A stretch of 64,000 nt of DNA from a virus. Made by a program: the position numbers and the translations under genes. Shown piece after piece: positions 58,829 to 64,000 of the stretch (position 1 is its first letter; every line of letters begins with the position of its first letter). Under the pieces are notes generated by a model. It was not told the origin of the DNA, did not search any database, and saw only the letters and a list, made by a program, of their open reading frames with translations. The stretch covers positions 372,001 to 436,000 of the IMG/VR virus record IMGVR_UViG_3300028558_000791. One strand, 5' to 3'.

Positions 58829-59188
58829 ATGTGCAATCCCGATGTGGATACTAAGGTCGAGTTGGCGAGACTGCCACAACTCCTACGGGAGAGGGGATGG
58901 TCAAGCTCAGAAGTCAAGAAGGACTATCCTGGTTCTTCTGGTCCTGGCGACTGGATCCAAGGTTCCTCGGGGCCAACCGAAACCCACCAGGGGATCACTT
59001 TCTTCTCTGGCACACCATTCCAGGTGATTGCCCGTGAGGATGACCTAAAGGTACGAGTAGGTTGGCCGGCACAAGGAACGACTACCTATACTTGCTTCTC
59101 AGCAGAGCAGGTGGAATGGTGGTTGGGTAAGATACTGGAGATGGCCGACAAGGACATTGCTGATAGACGACGGGCCTTACTAGTCTGA
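58829..59188 (+). CDS. Hypothetical protein
   Basis: 119 residues, TAGGAGATAC upstream of the ATG. LARLPQLLRERGW, SSGPGDWIQGSSGPTETHQG, FQVIAREDDLKVRVGWPAQG, then a helix VEWWLGKILEMADKDIADRRR. Not recognised. Confidence 0.62.
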   Translation: MCNPDVDTKVELARLPQLLRERGWSSSEVKKDYPGSSGPGDWIQGSSGPTETHQGITFFSGTPFQVIAREDDLKVRVGWPAQGTTTYTCFSAEQVEWWLGKILEMADKDIADRRRALLV

Positions 59189-59191
59189 GAT

Positions 59192-59271
59192 GTAGCTAAG
59201 AGAGCGTAGGTTCGCTCAAGGGTGTTGTAACCCTGGCCTGATCAACCGTGGTTCGAGTCCACCTAGCTACC
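59192..59271 (+). tRNA. tRNA-like gene, anticodon uncertain
   Basis: Acceptor stem GTAGCTA / TAGCTAC, D-arm GAGCG-TAGGTT-CGCTC, anticodon arm AGGGT-GTTGTA-ACCCT and T-arm GTGG-TTCGAGT-CCAC in correct order, variable region GGCCTGATCAAC. Anticodon loop is 6 nt (8 if the T-A pair opens), so the anticodon could be TGT (Thr), GTA (Tyr) or GTT (Asn). CCA not encoded. Probably a diverged phage tRNA. Confidence 0.6.
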
Positions 59272-59404
59272 CGAGCTGACTGTCACACCGAAGGATACGA
59301 CCCTCTCCAAAGAACCCCCAGGGAGGCTACGGAGGATCTTTTCGTCCCTCGATGGACTAGGTGGCACATCCCCGAAGGTGGTTGGGGAAGTGTGCAACGA
59401 CAGT

Positions 59405-59439
59405 CGGCTCTCTAATTGCACTCTGCAAAACAGGAGCCA
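59405..59439. repeat. 35-bp dyad element D8, diverged arms
   Basis: Core TTGCA-CTC-TGCAA conserved, outer arms changed to GGCTC / GAGCC but still complementary to each other. 6 nt before the repeat copy at 59446. Confidence 0.6.
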
Positions 59440-59481
59440 TCGGTGCTCCCATTCACGGCACGACGAAAGCCGAGGGAGTCG

Positions 59482-59670
59482 ATGTATCCTATCGTTTGCA
59501 AACATCACAAGGAACATTGCGAGGACTGCGCTATGTGTCGTAACTTCGACCAGGCTGTCCAACAGAGCTTAGTGAGTTTCAAGCCTCATCCTAGCCAACA
59601 CTCCACGGTCATGATGCCGAGAATCAAGGCTTGGATTGACTCAGTGTTTCCGGTTCCCATCAAGTCATAG
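59482..59670 (+). CDS. Small Cys/His zinc-binding protein
   Basis: 62 residues, GAGGGAG upstream, 25 nt after a repeat copy. MYPIVCKHHKEHCEDCAMC gives a Cys/His cluster, then a short helical tail (PRIKAWIDSVFPVP). Function unknown. Confidence 0.6.
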   Translation: MYPIVCKHHKEHCEDCAMCRNFDQAVQQSLVSFKPHPSQHSTVMMPRIKAWIDSVFPVPIKS

Positions 59671-59676
59671 GGCCAC

Positions 59677-60045
59677 ATGAAACTCCTACTCAACGCCATT
59701 CAATGTCTGTCATGTGATGAAGTGATTGTCTCTCGGGACCGTCATGACTTCAAGACATGCAAGTGTGGTAAGGTTAGCGTGGATGGTGGGTTGGACTACA
59801 AACGGCGTGCCTTCCAGGGAGTACATAGTTACTTGGAGCGTTGTGCCTGGACCTATTCCAAGAACACCAATCCCAGCGATGTGGTAGACAAGTTCATTGT
59901 CTGGAGTCCTGGCGGCAAGACCAATCCTGGAGTCATCTTCGACTATCAGGGCGATGCCGAAGCATCGGCCAAGGAACTATCGGCCAGGGTTCCAGAGAGT
60001 GATTGGTACGTGGCACAACTGTATCACGTGCCCACTAAGCCATGA
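59677..60045 (+). CDS. DUF7695-like zinc-ribbon protein
   Basis: 122 residues. NAIQCLSCDEVIVSRDRHDF, CKCGKVSVDGGLDYKRR: the C-x2-C ... HDF-x2-C-x-C-G-x-x-x-x-DGG-x-DY-x-RR family common in phages and mobile elements. A C-terminal ~60-residue extension (EASAKELSARVPESDWYVAQ) is extra. ATGA overlap with the next gene. Confidence 0.78.
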   Translation: MKLLLNAIQCLSCDEVIVSRDRHDFKTCKCGKVSVDGGLDYKRRAFQGVHSYLERCAWTYSKNTNPSDVVDKFIVWSPGGKTNPGVIFDYQGDAEASAKELSARVPESDWYVAQLYHVPTKP

Positions 60046-60749
60046 TTCGCTGGCTACTTGCCAAGCTCTGGGAGAAGGTCAATCTACCTGCTGTCTATCG
60101 AGAGATGAAAGCTCTTGGTAAGAAGCATGGTCGAAGATTCTTCTGGGCGGCTATCATCTGGGAAGCCATCGAAGACATCGTGCTCCCATTCATCGCCTGG
60201 TTGTGCGGAGTGCCAGAGTTGATTCCGGTCTTCCTGGTCCTGCACTTCGAGCCCATCGTTTACCCTGCCTTCTTCTGGGGATTCAAAACCTGGGACCGGC
60301 TACATGGTAGGGAACCTTGGGAGCCTAATCGAGAAGCTCAGTCTACACACTGGCGTTCTATCCTGAAAGGACTCACACTTCATCTGACTGTCTCTGGCTG
60401 GTTGTTACAGGTTGTTGCCTGGAAGCCACTAGCTATCCTGATGGTACTGATGAGTCTCTTTGGATTCATTCACGAGCGTATCTGGCATGATACTAACTAT
60501 GGTATCATTGGAGATGATGTAGTTCAGTATCGGCGAAGCCTCGCTAAAGCTGGCACCTACTTGCTCATCTCCAGCATGACACTGTATCCTCTCCTGAAGG
60601 TTACTGGCTCGGTGCATATTCTGCATTCGTTGCTACTGGCTCAAGGTATAACGGGTTTCTTGTACCTGTTGTTGGAGAGTGTGTGGGCCAAGTCTAAGTG
60701 GGGTGTGACTCCCATTCACCCGCCTGATGACCCCGAGGAACATCGATAA
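60042..60749 (+). CDS. Multi-spanning membrane protein
   Basis: 235 residues, start coupled by ATGA. About five or six hydrophobic spans (RFFWAAIIWEAIEDIVLPFI, LIPVFLVLHFEPIVYPAFFW, PLAILMVLMSLFGFI, YLLISSMTLYPLL, LLLAQGITGFLYLLL). Two repeat copies lie in frame (reading VLPFIAW and VTPIHPP). No transporter motif recognised. Confidence 0.72.
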   Translation: MIRWLLAKLWEKVNLPAVYREMKALGKKHGRRFFWAAIIWEAIEDIVLPFIAWLCGVPELIPVFLVLHFEPIVYPAFFWGFKTWDRLHGREPWEPNREAQSTHWRSILKGLTLHLTVSGWLLQVVAWKPLAILMVLMSLFGFIHERIWHDTNYGIIGDDVVQYRRSLAKAGTYLLISSMTLYPLLKVTGSVHILHSLLLAQGITGFLYLLLESVWAKSKWGVTPIHPPDDPEEHR

Positions 60750-60754
60750 AACAT

Positions 60755-60946
60755 ATGCTGACTCCCGAGGAAGCTGTTGCCTATCACTTCATCAAGGCTT
60801 GGTTGGCGTGGGAAGAGGCCCATGACATTCAAGAATGGATGGAGCGAGGTTTCAAGTTCAACGACGCTGATAGCCATCTCTATCAGGCCATTGGGCTTGC
60901 TGGATTGAAGTGGCCTTGGGAGTATCGCCTTCCCCGCAAGAGGTAG
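60755..60946 (+). CDS. Small hypothetical protein
   Basis: 63 residues. LTPEEAVAYHFIKAWLAWEEAHD..., helical, Trp-rich, basic tail LPRKR. Sits between the membrane protein and the PrimPol gene with 4-5 nt gaps. Confidence 0.6.
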   Translation: MLTPEEAVAYHFIKAWLAWEEAHDIQEWMERGFKFNDADSHLYQAIGLAGLKWPWEYRLPRKR

Positions 60947-60950
60947 CAAC

Positions 60951-61556
60951 GTGGCCTACACTGGACAACAACGGTTCCTACTCAGAGACGCTGACAAGTA
61001 TCTCGAATTGGGATATCGAGTTGGCCTAGCTAAGGACAAGAAGTTCCTCAAGGAATACAAGAACACAACGACCATGACCTTCTGGGGTCCAATGCAGACT
61101 ACTCCAGAAGTGAACGTTGACTTCAATGGCATCTCAATCATCCCCGATGAGATTGTCTGCGTGGACATTGACATACCAGACTTCAGTGTTGTGTACGAGG
61201 AACTACCTCCTACCTTCAAGGAGAAGACGCCACGTGGTTGGCATCTCTGGTATCGTCTACCACAAGTGATTGGCGCACCCTGGTCACCGCAGATCAAGTG
61301 GCGCCCGCATGTTGACTTACTGACAACAGAGAAGATTGTCACACTCAGTCTTGGTTCTCCCTTCAAACGGCGGTCTCGCTATGACACTGGGGATGACGAT
61401 GATGGGCAAGACGAACCGGCCATCGTCTCACACTGGGGTGAGCATGTGCTAAGCAGTGGAACTACAGGCTATCAACGAATGTGGCCTGATGAGACTCCTG
61501 CAAAAGCTGATCTTCCGATGGCGCCTCAATGGCTCCAAGACGCGCTGCTCAAGTAA
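60951..61556 (+). CDS. Stand-alone primase-polymerase (PrimPol/AEP) domain protein
   Basis: 201 residues, GTG start. Catalytic D-x-D as VCVDIDIP (~residue 72), a H-containing motif TPRGWHLWYRL (the S/TxGxH motif of archaeo-eukaryotic primases) and HVDLLTTEKIVTLSLGSP for the third acidic motif and the nucleotide-binding strand. Matches the bifunctional primase/polymerase N-terminal fold without a helicase domain. Probably makes primers for phage or element replication. Confidence 0.75.
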   Translation: MAYTGQQRFLLRDADKYLELGYRVGLAKDKKFLKEYKNTTTMTFWGPMQTTPEVNVDFNGISIIPDEIVCVDIDIPDFSVVYEELPPTFKEKTPRGWHLWYRLPQVIGAPWSPQIKWRPHVDLLTTEKIVTLSLGSPFKRRSRYDTGDDDDGQDEPAIVSHWGEHVLSSGTTGYQRMWPDETPAKADLPMAPQWLQDALLK

Positions 61557-61568
61557 GGGCTCCCATTC

Positions 61569-61880
61569 ATGGAACCGGCTAAGCTGACTCATGTGGCGGT
61601 TCGAGTAAGAGGAGTCCTCTACTCACTACCGTCTCCCAACAGACACCATCATATCCTCTGGATTCTTGCCAAGAGAAAAGGCGATGAGGGTGCGCCAGAG
61701 GTGGCTGACGAGCACCTGCTAACGGAGACCTTGAATGCTGGCGATAACAGTCAAGGTTTCTTGGATGCCGATGGTCAGTACCTAAACAGGGCTGACGGTC
61801 TAATCAGGGCGCAAGCTACTGGACAGATCAAGAACGGGAAGACTATCGGAAGTGTTCTCACTTCGGAGGACTTGTGGTAA
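61569..61880 (+). CDS. Conserved phage small protein (SEDLW family)
   Basis: 103 residues. The repeat copy at 61560 overlaps the start codon (ATTC-ATG). Pattern: VLYSLPSPNRHHHILW, GFLDADGQYLNRADGLIRA, A-x-GQI, LTSEDLW at the C-terminus, a phage family ending in SEDLW/Y. The stop overlaps the next ATG (TAATG). Confidence 0.75.
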   Translation: MEPAKLTHVAVRVRGVLYSLPSPNRHHHILWILAKRKGDEGAPEVADEHLLTETLNAGDNSQGFLDADGQYLNRADGLIRAQATGQIKNGKTIGSVLTSEDLW

Positions 61881-62059
61881 TGGCCAACGAACAATCGGTT
61901 GCGGTCAACATCGAGAAGCTGGGTGAGTTTCATACTCGCCAAGACAAGTGCCCGAGCTGCAAGAGCAAGGACATCAAACAGACTGACCCACCGGAGAACG
62001 GTACGCACTCCAAGGAGTGCAACATCTGTGACTATCACTGGATGGAAACGCTTTCGTAG
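61880..62059 (+). CDS. Small zinc-ribbon protein
   Basis: 59 residues, ATG overlapping the previous stop (TAATG). CPSCKSKDIKQTDPPEN then CNICDYHW: a complete C-x2-C ... C-x2-C ribbon. Confidence 0.7.
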   Translation: MANEQSVAVNIEKLGEFHTRQDKCPSCKSKDIKQTDPPENGTHSKECNICDYHWMETLS

Positions 62060-62094
62060 CGCCTCCCATTCACGGCACATCGGGGGCCGAAGCC

Positions 62095-62493
62095 ATGAGC
62101 AAGCAGAACGAAATCGTACTCAAGCTGTATGACGAAGAGGGAGACGAGGTGGAGCACACCTTCCCTTCCAAGAACGAAGTGTGTCCGACCTGTGAAGGAT
62201 TCGGTACTCACCTCAACCCCAGCATCGGCAACCATGCTTACACCATGGAAGAATTCAACGAGTCCTTCGATGAAGAAGGTAAGGAAGAATACTTCCGTCG
62301 GGGCGGCATCTACGATGTCACCTGCGAAGAGTGCAAGGGCAACAAGGTCATCCAGGTAGTGGATGAGGACCATCTTAGCGATGAGCAGAAGAAGCTTTAC
62401 GCAGAGTGGGAAGAGCAAGAGGAAGAACGAATCAGTGATGAGAGGGCTGATGCTCGCACTCGCTACTACGAATCTGGAGGCTACGATTACTGA
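62095..62493 (+). CDS. Conserved phage/plasmid protein with DnaJ-like cysteine pairs
   Basis: 132 residues, ATG exactly 21 nt after a repeat copy. CPTCEGFGTHLNPSI ... YDVTCEECKGNKVIQV resembles a DnaJ-type zinc centre; the 'CPTCxGxGxHxNPsid' phrase is common in phages and plasmids. Acidic C-terminal helix (EEQEEERISDERADAR). TGATG overlap with the next gene. Confidence 0.75.
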   Translation: MSKQNEIVLKLYDEEGDEVEHTFPSKNEVCPTCEGFGTHLNPSIGNHAYTMEEFNESFDEEGKEEYFRRGGIYDVTCEECKGNKVIQVVDEDHLSDEQKKLYAEWEEQEEERISDERADARTRYYESGGYDY

Positions 62494-62846
62494 TGCCATC
62501 TCCCATTCACAATCCGTCGTTCGTCCAACGTAATCCAGCCACCAAGGAAATTGATGTGCAAGCCAGCCTGCGTATCATTGCCAAGGACTTGATTACTCAG
62601 AGGGACGAAGAGAAGCGGGTTCGCTCCAGTCGTCGGTATCGCAATGCGGTCCGGGCTGTCCTTCTCGCCAATAACAACATCCCCATGACCAGGGCAGAGT
62701 TGGTCCGTGGTGCCATCACCAAGCTCAGAGTCAAGGATTCCGAACGGACCAAGACGCTGGATGACTTGTGGAACCATGTCACCGCCAACCGCGAATTCGG
62801 CTACCTGTATATGGCAGGCCGAGGAATGAATCTCAAGCAACCATGA
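62493..62846 (+). CDS. Hypothetical protein
   Basis: 117 residues. A repeat copy encodes SPIH at residues 3-6. Basic helical middle (RSSRRYRNAVRAVLLANNNIP, MTRAELVRGAITKLRVKD) looks like a winged-helix-type arrangement. ATGA overlap with the next gene. Confidence 0.65.
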   Translation: MPSPIHNPSFVQRNPATKEIDVQASLRIIAKDLITQRDEEKRVRSSRRYRNAVRAVLLANNNIPMTRAELVRGAITKLRVKDSERTKTLDDLWNHVTANREFGYLYMAGRGMNLKQP

Positions 62847-63172
62847 AGCTCCCATTCATCGCCTCACTCATCGCTCTCGTCAGTGTCGTGGGTTGTGCAG
62901 CAGCCCCGCCCCCTGCACCGTTGCCTCCAGTGGTGGTGACCATCAGGGACATCCCGACTCCTCCCGTCAGGGGTGAAGTTGTGGAGGACTCGGTTGTGGT
63001 GGTGGAGTCTGTCCAAGAGGAGACTCACGAGGCCATGAATCCCGAGGACTACCAGAGGTTGTCTGGTCTTATTCACCGTGAGACGGCCAGCATCAAGTGT
63101 GTCTGCACTGCGGGTGACCCGCACTGCTTCTGCCGACTGCCCAACGGCCCCAAGATTCTTCCCAAGGAGTGA
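62843..63172 (+). CDS. Proline-rich lipoprotein
   Basis: 109 residues. MKLPFIASLIALVSVVGC is a signal peptide with a lipobox; a repeat copy encodes LPFI in it. Mature part begins AAAPPPAPLPP, then VEDSVVVVESVQEETHEA and a C-terminal Cys cluster (CVCTAGDPHCFC). Spanin-like features (Pro-rich outer-membrane lipoprotein) are possible but no inner-membrane partner was identified. Confidence 0.7.
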   Translation: MKLPFIASLIALVSVVGCAAAPPPAPLPPVVVTIRDIPTPPVRGEVVEDSVVVVESVQEETHEAMNPEDYQRLSGLIHRETASIKCVCTAGDPHCFCRLPNGPKILPKE

Positions 63173-63175
63173 GTC

Positions 63176-63487
63176 ATGAGTGAGTATCTCAATAAGAACG
63201 GACTAGTGCAGGGTCTCATTCCTGCCAATACCGCTTGTCCGTTCTTGGAGAACTGCAAGCTCAAGGTTCACACCTGTCCTGGTGTGGATGGCAAGATGAA
63301 GCCAAACCACTTCTCTTGTGCCGCTGCCAGACTACACTCCGCAATCGCTCAAGCGGCTGATGCTCCCGCCTTTCAAGCTAAGGCTAGGAGTATCGTGGAG
63401 AAAGAGCCAACTCTCTTCGAGATTAGGCGCGGCAAAGCTTACATTACTTTTGGTAGTATGCCTGCCGTCAAGGATCCCAACAAGTGA
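63176..63487 (+). CDS. Hypothetical Cys-containing protein
   Basis: 103 residues. CPFLENCKLKVHTCPGVDG and FSCAAARLHS suggest a metal site; then a helical ending EKEPTLFEIRRGKAYITFG. The stop overlaps a GTG start for the next frame (GTGA). Confidence 0.65.
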   Translation: MSEYLNKNGLVQGLIPANTACPFLENCKLKVHTCPGVDGKMKPNHFSCAAARLHSAIAQAADAPAFQAKARSIVEKEPTLFEIRRGKAYITFGSMPAVKDPNK

Positions 63488-63615
63488 AACCGTCTCCCAT
63501 TCACTGCAAGGTCTGTCAACACAACATGGGACGGTCCAGGGTCAAGGGTGGCCGAGTGCGGTGTAATAACTGCAAGACGGTTTATATCGTTACCATAGTC
63601 CCCAAGAAAGACTGA
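63484..63615 (+). CDS. Very small zinc-ribbon protein (GTG start)
   Basis: 43 residues: VKPSPIHCKVCQHNMGRSR..., then CNNCKTVYIVTIV. Two CxxC pairs form a ribbon. A repeat copy encodes PSPIHC at the start. Supported by the GTGA coupling and the ribbon. Confidence 0.6.
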   Translation: MKPSPIHCKVCQHNMGRSRVKGGRVRCNNCKTVYIVTIVPKKD

Positions 63616-63616
63616 C

Positions 63617-63943
63617 ATGGCTACCTACAAAGTCGAGCTGGATGCTGATGGACGTACTCACTATGTGATGGACTTGAAGTCTGGTCACGGCAAGGAGAAG
63701 TATGCTCACACCATGCTCATCTACTACTACCCGGCAGGTGACATCGACACTCGTATGAAAGACGCTCATATGATGTATGGCGCCCTTTACGATCTCTTCC
63801 AGACTCACGATGACTTGAAGGAAGGCGACATCTTCGAGACTGAGTTTGGTCACTACCGATGTGAAGGGGTTCACGTTCTACCCAACTTCGAGTTGGGGCC
63901 GCAGCCCGAGTACATGACTCGTCAACACAACTTGGAGTGGTAA
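63617..63943 (+). CDS. Hypothetical protein
   Basis: 108 residues, one base after the previous stop. VELDADGRTHYVMDLKSGHG, HTMLIYYYPAGDIDTRMKDA, FETEFGHYRCEGVHVLPNF. Soluble alpha/beta; no family recognised. The next repeat copy follows 6 nt after the stop. Confidence 0.65.
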   Translation: MATYKVELDADGRTHYVMDLKSGHGKEKYAHTMLIYYYPAGDIDTRMKDAHMMYGALYDLFQTHDDLKEGDIFETEFGHYRCEGVHVLPNFELGPQPEYMTRQHNLEW

Positions 63944-63980
63944 ACCCGCTCCCATTCACGAACCGCAAACGAGGAAGACC

Positions 63981-64000
63981 ATGGACAACACCACACCGCC
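63981..64000 (+). CDS. Start of a further gene (runs off the right edge)
   Basis: ATG exactly 21 nt after the repeat copy at 63949 with GAGGAAGACC before it; reads M-D-N-T-T-P. Only six codons are in the window; the call rests on the conserved repeat-to-ATG spacing. Confidence 0.55.

Larger units (their letters stand above)
47979..63959 (+). repeat. Dispersed start-associated repeat CTCCCATTCA(C/T), 37 exact copies plus one variant
   Basis: All copies are on the plus strand. First bases: 47979, 48528, 48771, 49440, 49617, 49872, 50295, 50645, 50861, 51236, 51419, 51984, 52482, 52583, 53009, 53297, 53538, 54068, 54464, 55182, 55616, 55925, 56292, 56520, 56968, 57094, 57383, 57984 (TTACCATTCAC variant), 58761, 59446, 60183, 60709, 61560, 62063, 62500, 62849, 63494, 63949. 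Position 11 is C in most and T in six. Usually preceded by G and often followed by GG or TG. Most copies sit just 5' of a ribosome-binding site and ATG. The gap to the ATG is exactly 21 nt before the genes at 49649, 50893, 51451, 53041, 53570, 54100, 56324, 62095 and 63981. About ten copies lie inside coding frames. Confidence 0.9.

Noticed and set aside
47810-59439. CRISPR array made of the dyads or start repeats
   Set aside because: Repeats are not regularly spaced, lie between genes, are too short or palindromic, and no cas gene is present.
62843-63172. Outer-membrane spanin (Rz1)
   Set aside because: Pro-rich lipoprotein fits loosely, but no overlapping or adjacent inner-membrane Rz partner and the protein is longer with a Cys cluster.

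Overview
The window looks like part of a large tailed-phage genome, or a comparably large phage-like element. Host identity is inference only. Several predicted lipoproteins have a lipobox, a SUMF1/formylglycine-type surface domain is present, and one repeated element resembles a sigma-54 promoter. These point to a Gram-negative, possibly deltaproteobacterial or myxobacterial, host. The window has two parts that differ clearly in base composition and gene style.

Part 1 (1 to about 47.7 kb, AT-rich). Positions 1-11722 (minus) and 11831-20777 (plus) are two divergent blocks of virion-surface and tail-fibre genes. They are built from shared modules: an N-terminal attachment-like domain, a TFTGCTGGTG repeat, a GNTAANG Ig-like module, LamG-like lectin folds, YadA-head-like rolls and a conserved C-terminal domain. 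Positions 20778-28928 hold a mostly minus-strand nucleotide-metabolism and macromolecule-modifying cluster: DHFR, ThyX, IMPDH/GMP reductase, a DEDDh exonuclease, an HD hydrolase, dUTPase, a translation initiation factor IF-1 and a SET-domain protein. Positions 29001-37566 hold a SUMF1-type protein, a kinase-like protein, peptide release factor RF2 and five long zinc-ribbon proteins. Positions 37594-45156 are an unbroken array of 21 small paralogous zinc-ribbon genes; 16 of the 20 junctions are four-base ATGA overlaps. Positions 45153-47455 are three minus-strand peptidases: a metzincin lipoprotein, a trypsin-like lipoprotein and a C39-like cysteine peptidase.

Part 2 (about 47.8 kb to the end, GC-rich). 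About 45 small plus-strand genes and several structured RNAs are organised around one repeated sequence, CTCCCATTCA(C/T). I count 37 exact copies, all on the plus strand and none in part 1. Where it stands in front of a gene, the distance to the start codon is often exactly 21 nt, with the ribosome-binding site between. Eight copies of a 35-bp dyad (TGGCAY-N5-TTGCA-N3-TGCAA-N5-RTGCCA) occur upstream of a subset of these units; each half also fits the sigma-54 -24/-12 pattern. Recognisable proteins are a stand-alone PrimPol, several phage/plasmid small-protein families, zinc ribbons, lipoproteins and a multi-spanning membrane protein. There are also tRNA-like RNAs with odd architecture.

The candidates for undescribed biology are (1) the start-associated repeat with fixed spacing in part 2, (2) the 35-bp dyad linked to it, and (3) the expanded zinc-ribbon array read by coupled AUGA translation in a genome that also carries its own RF2 and IF-1. 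No coordinate comes from a search. All family calls are from motif reading.
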